From NCBI GenBank assembly GCA_900320255.1, contig ONRS01000036.1:1-35279 (forward strand): a stretch of 35,279 nt of DNA. The letters are read 5' to 3'. A program made the position numbers and the translations under genes. The notes under the pieces were generated by a model. It saw only the letters and a program-made list of their open reading frames with translations. It did not search any database and was not told the origin of the DNA. How positions within the stretch are numbered: the first letter of the stretch is position 1; each line of letters starts with the position of its first letter. The DNA comes from an uncultured Prevotellaceae bacterium (GTDB lineage Bacteria; Bacteroidota; Bacteroidia; Bacteroidales; Bacteroidaceae). Of this stretch, positions 24,307-32,162 are shown piece after piece.

Positions 24307-27093
24307 ATGAACAAGACGCAACAACACCCCCGATTTACAGGGAGAAGCTTCAGGCTCCTCCACATCTGCCTGCTGCTCCTGCTACCCCTTGCCCTCAGCG
24401 CCCACGACATCAAGGGCTACAGCAAGGAACGGCCCATCATCGTAGCCTGCGACTGGAACAAGGCCCCCTACGAATTCCTCAACGACCAGGGCGAGCCGGC
24501 CGGCTCGAACATCGACATTCTGGAGCAGATCTTCAAGGAGCTGGACCTTCCCTACCGCTTCGTCATGAAGGAGTGGGGCAACGCCGTCAAGACCTTCGAG
24601 AGCGGAAAGGCCGACCTCATTTTGGACAACGCCCGCCGATACAGCGGCCGCAGCGACTACTTCATCACGCGCAACATCATCAACTACAACCGCATCGTGG
24701 CGGCTACGCTGAAGGACACCACCGGCATCATCAGCATTCACCGGCTGGTGCGTCAGGGGGTCGTGATGAAGCCAGAAGACTACTCCAAGTACTACTTCAT
24801 GGCCGAAGACTCCTCCTACCTCGACAAGATTGACTTCCAGTCGCCCAAGACGGCTCTCATGGGCGTCGAGGCGGGTGACTATACCTACTTTGTCTGGGGC
24901 GAGGAGCCCATCAAGTGGAAAATCAAGGAGCTGAACATGACGCAGATGCACCTGGTCGATGTGAACATCCCCATCAGCGAGATACACGTCATTGGCCGCG
25001 ACCGCGAGCTCATAGATGCCATCGACGACCACTACTCGCGCATGAAGCAACGAGGCGAGGTGGAGCAGATCGTGAACCGCTGGATGCACCCCGAGAGAGT
25101 GACGGGCAGCACGCCGCCCAAGGCGCTCTACACGACGGTCGCCGTACTGCTGCTGGCCGCCGTCATCTGGCTCATCTACCGCGTCTCGAAAGCCCACGTC
25201 CTCAGGGCAACCCGCGAATCGACCGACCTGAACCAGATGATCATGAAGGCACTGGAGATGGGCAACTTCCACATCATGGAGTACGACATCAAGACCGACC
25301 GCATGACCAACAAGTATGGCCACGTACTGCCCGACGAGGGACTCACGCTCCAGGAGTTTACCAGCCGCATACACCCCAGTCAGCAACAGGAGTTCCGGGA
25401 GAAGATGGAACGTCTGCTCAGCGGACGCGAGCGCAAGCTCGAACTGGACAAGCGCTGGAATGCCGGCACGGAAGGCCAGCCCCGGTGGCTCACGCTTGAG
25501 GGGCACGCCGTCGTAGAACTCGACGAACACGGCGAGCCGGCCTACGTCATCAATGCCGTCCACAACATTACCCACGACCTGGAGGAAGAACAGCTCTCTT
25601 ACGAGCGGGCCAAGCGCTACCAGGTGCTCTCTAACATGCCCACCATCGCCACGTCGTTCTACGACAAGGACGGCTACCTCATTGAGGCCAACGACGCCAT
25701 GGGCGCACTCTGCGGTTTCCAGGACCCCAAGGTGGAACGCTTCTGGCGCAAGGTGTGCATGTTCGACATTCCGCTCTTCCGCAACGCCTACAGCCCCGAG
25801 AGCCGCGACGACCTCTACATCTGTCAGCACATGAACTACCCCGACATGGGCATCGACAGCTACATAGAGTTCACCGTCCATCCGCTGTTCAACAGCAAGG
25901 GAGAGCTCATCAACTACTTCTGCGCCGTCTTCGATGTCACCGACGAGTACCGCTGCAACCACCAGCTCGTGGTGAACCGCCAGAACAACGAGCGCGCCGA
26001 CCAGTTGCTGAAGTACTACGACGAACAGCTGACCGGGCTCGTTGAGAGCGGACGCCTCTACATGTGGCATAGCCACATAGCCGACCAGACCATCTGGTTC
26101 TACCACTCCATGAAAAACCGCCAGTTCTTCCAGACGAGCTTCGACGACTTCTTGTCGCACATCGTGGAGAGCGAACAGGACGTGGCCCGCTACTACCTGA
26201 CGAACACCAGCCTGGGGCAGCCCGAAATGAACGCCGTGTTCCACTTCACCGACGACCCCATGGGCAGTGGCGAGAGCTGGTACAACGTGAAATCAACGCC
26301 GCTCTACGACGCCGACGGCCACATCATAGGCCACCGGGGCATATCCTACAACCTGACACGCTCCACCCTCTTGCGCCGCGAGCTTACCGAGGTCACCGAG
26401 CGGGCCAAGGCCTCCGGCCAGCTGAAGAGCGGCTTCATGGCCTCCATGACCCACGAGCTGCGCACCCCGCTGAACGCCATCATGGGCTTCACCGACGTGC
26501 TGCGCATGACCACAGCCCCCGAGGAGCGCAAGGAGTACATACGCATTGTGCGCAATGCCTGCGACATGCTCGTGCGCCTCATCAACGACATCTTCGAGGC
26601 ATCCACCATCACCGACGGGCCCAACTCCATCAGTCCCGCACCCGTCGATTTTGCCGTGGCCTTCGACGACATTTGCCTCATGCTGGAGCCGCGCATCACT
26701 GACCCAGGACTCACCTTCATCAAGGAGAATCCCTACAGCACGTTCGAAACCACACTCGACATAGGACGCATTCAGCAGATTATCACTAACTTTGTGACTA
26801 ACGCTGTGAAGTTCACCAAGGAAGGTCACATCAAGGTGGGCTACCGCTACGAGCAATATGGACTGTACATCTATTGTGAGGACACGGGAGCCGGCATCGC
26901 CAAGGAGAAGCAGAAAATGGTCTTCGACCGCTTTGTCAAACTCGACGAGTACGTTCAGGGAACTGGCCTTGGCCTCAACATCTGCAAGTCCATTGCCGAG
27001 CGCTGTGGCGGACGCATTGGCGTCAACAGCGAAGGCGAGGGGCACGGCTCCACTTTCTGGGTCTGGATTCCCTGCAATAAAAGTAAAGAGTGA
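24307..27093 (+). CDS. SBP-domain sensor histidine kinase (active-type)
   Basis: 928 aa. Signal peptide (LLHICLLLLLPLALSA), periplasmic family-3 solute-binding domain (~37-255; PYEFLNDQGEPAGSNIDILEQIF, SGKADLILDNARRYSGR), membrane helix (~274-296, LYTTVAVLLLAAVIWLIYRV), and several PAS domains (FYDKDGYLIEANDAMGALCGF; a second one with LYMWHSHIADQTIWFY). The kinase core has MTHELRTPLNAIMGF (His716), N-box [12 protein letters not shown] (Asn832), DTGAGIAKEKQ, VFDRFVKL and GTGLGLNICKSIAERC, all intact. It starts 6 bases after the pseudokinase stop. It has no receiver or DNA-binding domain and no response regulator follows. Ligand unknown; amino-acid-like molecules are typical for the domain family. 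GC-rich codons compared with the first two sensors. Confidence 0.94.
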   Translation: MNKTQQHPRFTGRSFRLLHICLLLLLPLALSAHDIKGYSKERPIIVACDWNKAPYEFLNDQGEPAGSNIDILEQIFKELDLPYRFVMKEWGNAVKTFESGKADLILDNARRYSGRSDYFITRNIINYNRIVAATLKDTTGIISIHRLVRQGVVMKPEDYSKYYFMAEDSSYLDKIDFQSPKTALMGVEAGDYTYFVWGEEPIKWKIKELNMTQMHLVDVNIPISEIHVIGRDRELIDAIDDHYSRMKQRGEVEQIVNRWMHPERVTGSTPPKALYTTVAVLLLAAVIWLIYRVSKAHVLRATRESTDLNQMIMKALEMGNFHIMEYDIKTDRMTNKYGHVLPDEGLTLQEFTSRIHPSQQQEFREKMERLLSGRERKLELDKRWNAGTEGQPRWLTLEGHAVVELDEHGEPAYVINAVHNITHDLEEEQLSYERAKRYQVLSNMPTIATSFYDKDGYLIEANDAMGALCGFQDPKVERFWRKVCMFDIPLFRNAYSPESRDDLYICQHMNYPDMGIDSYIEFTVHPLFNSKGELINYFCAVFDVTDEYRCNHQLVVNRQNNERADQLLKYYDEQLTGLVESGRLYMWHSHIADQTIWFYHSMKNRQFFQTSFDDFLSHIVESEQDVARYYLTNTSLGQPEMNAVFHFTDDPMGSGESWYNVKSTPLYDADGHIIGHRGISYNLTRSTLLRRELTEVTERAKASGQLKSGFMASMTHELRTPLNAIMGFTDVLRMTTAPEERKEYIRIVRNACDMLVRLINDIFEASTITDGPNSISPAPVDFAVAFDDICLMLEPRITDPGLTFIKENPYSTFETTLDIGRIQQIITNFVTNAVKFTKEGHIKVGYRYEQYGLYIYCEDTGAGIAKEKQKMVFDRFVKLDEYVQGTGLGLNICKSIAERCGGRIGVNSEGEGHGSTFWVWIPCNKSKE

Positions 27094-27115
27094 AGAATTT
27101 AAAATTCTTCACTCT
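27087..27115. terminator. Bidirectional hairpin between convergent kinase and nhaD
   Basis: AGAGTGAAGAATTT (27087-27100) and AAATTCTTCACTCT (27102-27115) form a perfect 14-bp inverted repeat around one base. A further CATTCTTCACTCTT repeat follows to 27134. The TGA stop of the sensor gene (27091-27093) lies in the left arm. Suitable as a shared terminator for both strands. Confidence 0.7.
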
Positions 27116-27133
27116 TCATTCTTCACTCTTCAT

Positions 27134-28489
27134 TTAAAATAAGAATGTCTTCTCAAGCCAATACACCAGTATGCCTGCCAGATACCCCACAAAGGCTATC
27201 CAGGTAATGCGCTTCATGTACCAGCCGAAGGTTATCTTCTCAAGTCCCATGACGACAACACCTGCGGCAGAACCAATGATCAGCATCGAGCCACCGACAC
27301 CGGCGCAATAGGCCAGGAGCTGCCAGAAGATGCCATCGACAGCCATGTCGCCAGCAGCCTCAACAGGATACATACCCATACATCCTGCCACCAGAGGCAC
27401 ATTGTCAACGATTGACGAGAGGACACCAATGATACCTGTCACAAGATAGTGGTTACCATTAAACCACACATTGAGATTCTCACCCAGCATGGTCAGCACA
27501 CCAATAGTCTCCAGACAGCCCACAGCCATCAGAATACCAAGGAAGAAGAGTATGGTGTCCATGTCAATACGTGAGAGCATCTTCGACACGCGCTTCTGGG
27601 TACCACGGTTGTCGGCTGTGTCCTCATGGTCCTGATGAATGCGGACATAGAAAATCTCCGTCACCGTCCAGAGCACGCCCAGCACGAGCAGGATGCCCAC
27701 GAACGGGGGCAAATGGGTAATGGTCTTGAAGATGGGCACGAAGATCAGTCCACCGACACCCAGGAAGAAGATGGCCTTGCGCTGAGCAGCAGAGAGGCCG
27801 TCGCCATCCTCAGTCGCGGACACTTCCTGCGGGGCTGCCAGCTCGCCCTTGAGCGAGAGTGAGAGGATATAGGCGGGGATGACCATCGACACCAGCGAGG
27901 GAATGAATATCTCCATGATGACACCGGCAGCAGTGATGACGCCCTTGTTCCACAGCATGATGGTGGTCACGTCGCCAATGGGCGAGAAGGCTCCACCGGA
28001 ATTAGCAGCAATGATGACGAGCGAGGCATAGATGATACGGTCCATGCGGTCGCTGACGAGCTTACGCAGGATCATAATCATCACAATCGAGGTGGTCAGG
28101 TTGTCAAGAATGGCAGAAAGGATGAACGTCATGAAGGCAATTCGCCAGAGCAGTGCGCGCTTCGACTTGGTCTTCAGCGTGTCACGGACGAAATTGAAGC
28201 CGCCGTTCTGATCCACCAGCTCCACAATGGTCATAGCGCCCATCAGGAAGAAGAGCGTAGTAGCCGTAGAGCCTAAGTGGTGCTCAATGGTAGTGCCGAC
28301 GACTGATGCCTTCATGTCGCCGATGGCTGTGGGAAGATAGGTCTCCGGAGCAATCATGAAGAGCGTCCAGGTGCCCACAAACATGAGCAAGGCTATTGCA
28401 GCCTTGTTGATTTTTGTCACGCTCTCAAGGGCAATGCACAGATAGCCCAACACGAAGAGCGTCACAATCATAATTGTTAATGTTGTCAT
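27134..28489 (-). CDS. nhaD: Na+/H+ antiporter NhaD
   Basis: 451 aa inner-membrane antiporter of the IT superfamily exchanging Na+ (or Li+) for protons in pH and salt homeostasis. About twelve hydrophobic segments. Family marks: HHLGSTATTLFFLMGAMTIVELVDQNGGFNF, ILSAILDNLTTSIVMIMIL, VIIAANSGGAFSPIGDVTTIMLWNKG, GILSSIVDNVPLVAGCMGMYP and GVGGSMLIIGSAAGVVVMG. I chose the ATG at 28489 because the -7 box (28530-28523) overlaps the longer open frame beginning at 28525, which therefore cannot be the start. Single-gene transcript, convergent with the sensor cluster. Confidence 0.94.
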   Translation of the reverse strand: MTTLTIMIVTLFVLGYLCIALESVTKINKAAIALLMFVGTWTLFMIAPETYLPTAIGDMKASVVGTTIEHHLGSTATTLFFLMGAMTIVELVDQNGGFNFVRDTLKTKSKRALLWRIAFMTFILSAILDNLTTSIVMIMILRKLVSDRMDRIIYASLVIIAANSGGAFSPIGDVTTIMLWNKGVITAAGVIMEIFIPSLVSMVIPAYILSLSLKGELAAPQEVSATEDGDGLSAAQRKAIFFLGVGGLIFVPIFKTITHLPPFVGILLVLGVLWTVTEIFYVRIHQDHEDTADNRGTQKRVSKMLSRIDMDTILFFLGILMAVGCLETIGVLTMLGENLNVWFNGNHYLVTGIIGVLSSIVDNVPLVAGCMGMYPVEAAGDMAVDGIFWQLLAYCAGVGGSMLIIGSAAGVVVMGLEKITFGWYMKRITWIAFVGYLAGILVYWLEKTFLF

Positions 28490-28522
28490 TACTTTTTTGT
28501 TGTTTTTAAGTGAAATTTGCTG

Positions 28523-28530
28523 CAAAGGTA
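28523..28530 (-). promoter_or_regulatory. -7 element for nhaD
   Basis: Minus-strand TACCTTTG followed by CAGC, 33 bases before the ATG at 28489. Confidence 0.65.
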
Positions 28531-28592
28531 CAAAAAAGTTCCCTTACCCGTTCATACTTTACTCATCAAAATGTGAATAATTCAGAAATTAT

Positions 28593-28623
28593 TTTGTTGT
28601 TAGCAGGGTTTTGCGTACCTTTG
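28593..28623 (+). promoter_or_regulatory. Promoter of the DUF6621-like gene, nearly leaderless
   Basis: -33 TTTG (28593-28596), 19 bases, -7 TACCTTTG (28616-28623); the ATG at 28630 is 6 bases behind the box, so the leader should be only a few bases. Confidence 0.7.
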
Positions 28624-28629
28624 TCATCT

Positions 28630-29250
28630 ATGAACGAACAAAACAGAAACGAAACATGGAGCGAGAACGTGATTCTGGCCGATGCAGACTACATCGACAA
28701 AGTTGCGTTCGACCTTATCGTGAACTTTGAGCGGATGATAGAGCGCCGTATCCCCAAGGGCAACATGGCGATATGGGCCGACTGCGTGGCACTGGACGGC
28801 GGGCTCCGTCCTGGCGACAACCAGATACAGGTGGTACTCATTCACTCTAAGGGGAAGAAACAGATGGACAATCTTGGTCCTTCCGACTTTGCTGCCGACC
28901 TGTCGGGCAAGGCCTTCAAGGACAAGCTCGGAGAGTTCATCTTCGATTCCTATGCGACAGAAGAGGACATCGTCAGCCATGGTGACTTCTTCATAGATGC
29001 CCTACAGGTAATAACAGCCCGGAAGGAGGTCAAGCGGATAATGGTGATTCCGAATGCAGAGGATGACTATATATATAATAAGGTACGCGAGACGCTCAAC
29101 CGCGTGGACGACGACAGCAAGCGCATGACCGTCTTCACCATGCAACCCATGCCGGGAGGTCGTTTTCAACAAGAGATACTGGGCTATTCACTCATGGCGG
29201 CGTTGGGCATTCATTCAGCTGAAATTGAGAAATCAACAAATAAATTGTAA
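28630..29250 (+). CDS. DUF6621-like conserved Bacteroidales protein
   Basis: 206 aa cytosolic protein without signal peptide. It begins MNEQNRNETWSENVILADAD, continues YIDKVAFDLIVNFERMIERRIPKGNM and has an alternating beta/alpha pattern (IQVVLIHSKGKKQM, IMVIPNAEDDYIYNKVRETLNR, RMTVFTMQPMPGGRFQQEILGYSLMAALGI). From memory it matches the family called DUF6621, of unknown function. It precedes the polyamine dehydrogenase and recA on the same strand, 31 bases before the former. The start at 28630 is set by the promoter; the longer frame back to 28510 crosses both divergent promoters. The C-terminal TNKL and the TAA come from repeat-like TAAATTG sequence. Confidence 0.8.
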   Translation: MNEQNRNETWSENVILADADYIDKVAFDLIVNFERMIERRIPKGNMAIWADCVALDGGLRPGDNQIQVVLIHSKGKKQMDNLGPSDFAADLSGKAFKDKLGEFIFDSYATEEDIVSHGDFFIDALQVITARKEVKRIMVIPNAEDDYIYNKVRETLNRVDDDSKRMTVFTMQPMPGGRFQQEILGYSLMAALGIHSAEIEKSTNKL

Positions 29251-29277
29251 TTCGTAAATCGTTAAATTGTAAATATC
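29240..29277 (+). repeat. TAAATTG/TTCGTAAAT repeats at the gene junction
   Basis: Degenerate TAAATTG, TTCGTAAATC, GTTAAATTG and TAAATATC words begin in the end of the DUF6621-like gene, contain its TAA stop (29248-29250) and run up to the next ATG (29282). Confidence 0.75.
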
Positions 29278-29281
29278 AAAG

Positions 29282-30544
29282 ATGAGCAGAGTATTAATGA
29301 TTGGCGCTGGTGGCGTAGCCACCGTTGCAGCCCACAAGATTGCACAGAATCCCGACGTATTCGACGAGTTTATCATTGCCAGCCGCCGCAAAGAGAAGTG
29401 CGACAAGATTGTTGAGGCCATAAAGGAGAAAGGCTTATTATCACCCAATGCCCAACACCCAACACCCATCACCATCAAGACCGCACAGGTGGATGCTGAC
29501 GACGTGGAGCAGCTCAAGGCACTCTTCAACGAGTACAAGCCGGAGCTGGTCGTCAACCTGGCACTGCCCTATCAGGACCTGACCATCATGGAGGCCTGTC
29601 TGGCCTGCGGTTGTTCGTATTTAGACACCGCCAACTACGAGCCGAAGGACGAGGCACACTTCGAGTACTCTTGGCAGTGGGCCTACAAGGAGCGCTTCGA
29701 ACAGGCCGGTCTGACTGCCATTCTCGGCTGTGGCTTCGACCCGGGCGTCAGCGGCATCTATACGGCCTATGCTGCCAAGCACCACTTCGACGCGATGACG
29801 CAGTTAGACATTGTTGACTGTAATGCAGGCAACCACCACAAGGCATTCGCCACGAACTTCAACCCCGAAATCAACATTCGCGAGATAACCCAGAAGGGAC
29901 TCTACTACGAGGACGGCGAGTGGAAAGAGACGGAGCCCCTCTCTGTACACAAGTCCCTCACCTACCCCAACATCGGCCCGCGTGAGAGCTACCTGATGCA
30001 CCACGAGGAGCTGGAGTCGCTCGTCAAGAACTACCCCACCATCCGTCTGGCCCGCTTCTGGATGACCTTCGGACAGCAGTACCTGAACTACCTCGACGTC
30101 ATTCAGAACATCGGCATGAGCCGCATTGATGAGATAGAGTATGAGGCTCCCTTGGCTGACGGCACCGGTACTGCCAAGGTGAAGATAGTGCCGCTGCAGT
30201 TCCTGAAGGCTGTGTTGCCCAATCCGCAGGACCTCGGCGAGAACTACGAAGGCGAGACATCCATTGGCTGCCGCATCAAGGGCACGAAGGACGGTCGCAC
30301 GCGTACCTATTATATATATAACAACTGTTCGCATCAGGCCGCCTACGAGGAGACTGGCATGCAGGGCGTTTCTTACACCACGGGCGTACCAGCCATGATA
30401 GGTGCCATGATGTTCTGCAAGGGCATTTGGAGGAAGCCCGGCGTATGGAATGTGGAGGAGTTCGACCCCGATCCCTTCATGGAACAGCTCAACAAGCAGG
30501 GACTCCCCTGGCACGAAGTGTTCGACGGCGACCTGGAACTATAG
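29282..30544 (+). CDS. Carboxynorspermidine dehydrogenase (saccharopine dehydrogenase family)
   Basis: 420 aa cytosolic oxidoreductase. Rossmann N-terminus MSRVLMIGAGGVATVAAHKIAQNP, then VVNLALPYQDLTIMEACLACGCSYLDTANYEP, GCGFDPGVSGIYTAYAAKHHFD, PNIGPRESYLMHHEELESLV, RFWMTFGQQYLNYLDVIQNIGM and the C-terminal YTTGVPAMIGAMMFCKGIWRKPGVWNVEEFDPDPFM, which fit carboxynorspermidine synthase/dehydrogenase. This enzyme reductively couples aspartate semialdehyde with a diamine, making carboxy(nor)spermidine for spermidine-type polyamines. The decarboxylase partner is not in the window. Oddity: residues ~54-63 (SPNAQHPTPI) are encoded by four ACCCAAC-type heptamers in a surface-like position before TIKTAQVD. 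Confidence 0.9.
   Translation: MSRVLMIGAGGVATVAAHKIAQNPDVFDEFIIASRRKEKCDKIVEAIKEKGLLSPNAQHPTPITIKTAQVDADDVEQLKALFNEYKPELVVNLALPYQDLTIMEACLACGCSYLDTANYEPKDEAHFEYSWQWAYKERFEQAGLTAILGCGFDPGVSGIYTAYAAKHHFDAMTQLDIVDCNAGNHHKAFATNFNPEINIREITQKGLYYEDGEWKETEPLSVHKSLTYPNIGPRESYLMHHEELESLVKNYPTIRLARFWMTFGQQYLNYLDVIQNIGMSRIDEIEYEAPLADGTGTAKVKIVPLQFLKAVLPNPQDLGENYEGETSIGCRIKGTKDGRTRTYYIYNNCSHQAAYEETGMQGVSYTTGVPAMIGAMMFCKGIWRKPGVWNVEEFDPDPFMEQLNKQGLPWHEVFDGDLEL
29443..29470 (+). repeat. Four ACCCAAC-type heptamers in the dehydrogenase gene
   Basis: Units ACCCAAT, GCCCAAC, ACCCAAC, ACCCATC. Same word and same C-rich coding strand as the ricT tail array. Confidence 0.93.
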
Positions 30545-30550
30545 AAATCA

Positions 30551-30610
30551 TCAAATTGTAAAATCAAAAAAATAAATCGTAAATAGTAAATAGTCAAATT
30601 GTAAATTAAG
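30551..30610 (+). repeat. GTAAATN repeats upstream of recA
   Basis: CAAATTG, TAAATC, two perfect GTAAATA units, GTCAAATT and GTAAATT fill the 69-base gap before recA. No SOS (LexA) box is recognisable in it. Confidence 0.8.
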
Positions 30611-30613
30611 AAT

Positions 30614-31639
30614 ATGGCAAAGAAAGAAGAGGGTGAGGCCCTCACCCCGCAACAGGAAAGAATGAAAGCCCTGCAGGCTGCCATGCAGAAGATAGAGAAA
30701 GACTTCGGTAAGGGAAGCATCATGCGCATGGGCGACGAGAAAATTGAAAATGTAGATGTCATACCCACTGGTTCCATCGGCCTTAACGCCGCACTCGGCG
30801 TGGGCGGATACCCCAAGGGACGCATCATCGAAATCTACGGTCCGGAATCCAGCGGTAAGACCACGCTGGCCATACATGCCATTGCCGAGGCACAAAAGGC
30901 TGGCGGCATTGCTGCATTCATCGATGCCGAGCACGCCTTCGACCGCTTCTACGCTGAGAAACTCGGCGTGAACGTAGATAATCTCTACATCTCACAGCCC
31001 GACAACGGCGAACAGGCACTCGAAATTGCAGACCAGCTCATACGCTCCAGCGCCATCGACATCATCGTCATCGACTCAGTGGCTGCGCTGACGCCGAAGA
31101 AGGAGATTGAGGGCGACATGGGCGATTCGGCAGTAGGACTGCATGCCCGACTGATGAGCCAGGCACTACGCAAGCTGACTTCGAACATCTCGAAGACCAA
31201 GACCACGTGCATCTTCATCAACCAGCTGCGCGAGAAGATTGGCGTCATGTTTGGCAATCCCGAGACCACCACGGGTGGTAATGCCCTGAAGTTCTACTCC
31301 TCCGTGCGTCTCGACATCCGCAAGTCCTCTGCCATCAAGGAGGGCGACAACGTCTTAGGCAACATCACTAAGGTTAAGGTGGTGAAGAACAAGGTGGCTC
31401 CCCCCTTCCGTAAGTGTGAGTTTGAAATCCTCTTCGGCGAAGGCATCTCCAAGATTGGCGAGATTGTTGACCTCGGCGTAGAGTATGACATCATCAAGAA
31501 GAGTGGTTCCTGGTTCTCGTACGATGGCAACAAACTGGGCCAAGGCCGCGATGCCACCAAGCAACTGCTGGCTGACAACCCCGAGCTCTGCGAGGAACTG
31601 GAAGCCAAGATCATGGAGGCCATTTCTGCTAAGCAGTAA
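30614..31639 (+). CDS. recA: Recombinase RecA
   Basis: 341 aa DNA strand-exchange ATPase and coprotease for SOS responses. Walker [19 protein letters not shown], Walker [23 protein letters not shown], loop region [48 protein letters not shown], and the C-terminal acidic part. Length and motifs are complete. The ATG at 30614 follows an AT-rich repeat region without Shine-Dalgarno. Probably transcribed with the preceding dehydrogenase; a strong terminator follows. Confidence 0.98.
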   Translation: MAKKEEGEALTPQQERMKALQAAMQKIEKDFGKGSIMRMGDEKIENVDVIPTGSIGLNAALGVGGYPKGRIIEIYGPESSGKTTLAIHAIAEAQKAGGIAAFIDAEHAFDRFYAEKLGVNVDNLYISQPDNGEQALEIADQLIRSSAIDIIVIDSVAALTPKKEIEGDMGDSAVGLHARLMSQALRKLTSNISKTKTTCIFINQLREKIGVMFGNPETTTGGNALKFYSSVRLDIRKSSAIKEGDNVLGNITKVKVVKNKVAPPFRKCEFEILFGEGISKIGEIVDLGVEYDIIKKSGSWFSYDGNKLGQGRDATKQLLADNPELCEELEAKIMEAISAKQ

Positions 31640-31660
31640 CAAAAAAATCATCAACACTAT

Positions 31661-31700
31661 AGGGAAATCTCTAAATCAATTTAGGGATTTTCCTTTTTTT
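31661..31700 (+). terminator. Strong intrinsic terminator of recA
   Basis: AGGGAAATCTCTAAA (31661-31675) pairs with TTTAGGGATTTTCCT over 15 bp with two G-U wobbles and a 4-5 nt loop, followed by a run of T to 31700. It starts 21 bases after the recA stop. Confidence 0.92.
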
Positions 31701-31717
31701 ATATAATAATCATTGCT

Positions 31718-31725
31718 TAACTTTG
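31718..31725 (+). promoter_or_regulatory. Additional -7 element behind recA
   Basis: TAACTTTG followed by CAG. No open reading frame follows directly; it lies about 100 bases before a better promoter and might give a second, longer form of the same RNA. Confidence 0.4.
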
Positions 31726-31795
31726 CAGTCAATAAAAGAATAGCGTTTCAAAAAACAGACAAAGGCTGACAGAAACAGAAAAATGTCCAGAAACT

Positions 31796-31827
31796 TTTGG
31801 TCGTTATTAATTTTTGTTATACCTTTG
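31796..31827 (+). promoter_or_regulatory. Strong promoter of a structured RNA or leader
   Basis: -33 TTTG (31796-31799), 20 bases, -7 TACCTTTG (31820-31827): a near-ideal Bacteroidetes promoter. Expected start is around 31832-31834, but the next convincing ORF begins only at 32163. Confidence 0.75.
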
Positions 31828-31831
31828 CAAG

Positions 31832-32162
31832 CGACTCAAGTTAGCCCTTAAGGGCTGGAGAGGGTCGAGACTTATTGGAAAAAGGACGTTTACGAACGTA
31901 ATCTTCGTCACACGAATCTCGCAAATTCAAGACCAGAAGATACGCAACCGAAACGTCTGCGTTGGGTGTATTGTTGTTATTCGACAATTCTTCACGACGT
32001 GGGCTAACTCGAGTTGCTTATCCTGGTCAAGGCAATGCGAGAGCCCGTGTGAAGGATAAGCGAGCAGTAGAGAACTCCCACGTCTTTCGCATTTTATATG
32101 CAGCACACTATCTACTAACCTGCCGAATTTGGGGAGCAATAGGCAACAAAATTTGAGAAACT
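31832..32162 (+). ncRNA. Candidate structured non-coding RNA or long 5' leader
   Basis: About 330 bases without a convincing ORF, rich in inverted repeats. ACTCAAGTTAGCCC (31834-31847) is complementary to 32001-32014 at 13 of 14 positions, which would close an RNA of about 183 nt. Competing structures are the palindrome AGCCCTTAAGGGCT (31843-31856) and a downstream stem GACGTGGG/CCCACGTC (31996-32003 with 32077-32084) enclosing GCTTATCC/GGATAAGC (32016-32023 with 32054-32061). Small hairpins lie between: ACGTT/AACGT (31886-31899), TTCGT/ACGAA (31904-31916), ACGCA/TGCGT (31942-31962), ATTGT/ACAAT (31970-31988). Length and closing stem recall 6S RNA, but I cannot confirm this. It may also be a regulatory leader of the secreted-protein gene at 32163, since no terminator separates them. 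The remainder of the 523-bp gap is the recA terminator and two promoters. Confidence 0.55.

Noticed and set aside
22276-24363. 695-codon minus-strand open frame opposite the third sensor gene
   Set aside because: Long antisense frames are expected in GC-rich codon patterns. The translation is Val/Leu/Gly/His-rich without family motifs, while the plus strand shows clear SBP, PAS and kinase-like domains. The same applies to 24382-26244, 19785-21269, 18495-19322 and 3386-4552.
17433-27093. Hybrid two-component systems
   Set aside because: None of the four sensors has a receiver or HTH domain after the HATPase part; each ends within a few residues of the last kinase box.
28489-28525. Longer NhaD start at 28525 (TTG)
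   Set aside because: The codon lies inside the -7 promoter box, upstream of the expected transcript start.
31814-32059. 81-codon open frame behind the strong promoter
   Set aside because: It starts upstream of the expected transcription start, has no family features, and overlaps the complementary segments that point to RNA structure.
31832-32162. tmRNA, RNase P RNA or SRP RNA
   Set aside because: I looked for the tRNA-like ends and tag frame of tmRNA, the conserved P-loop words of RNase P RNA and the GGAA tetraloop region of SRP RNA and saw none. 6S-like remains possible but unproven.
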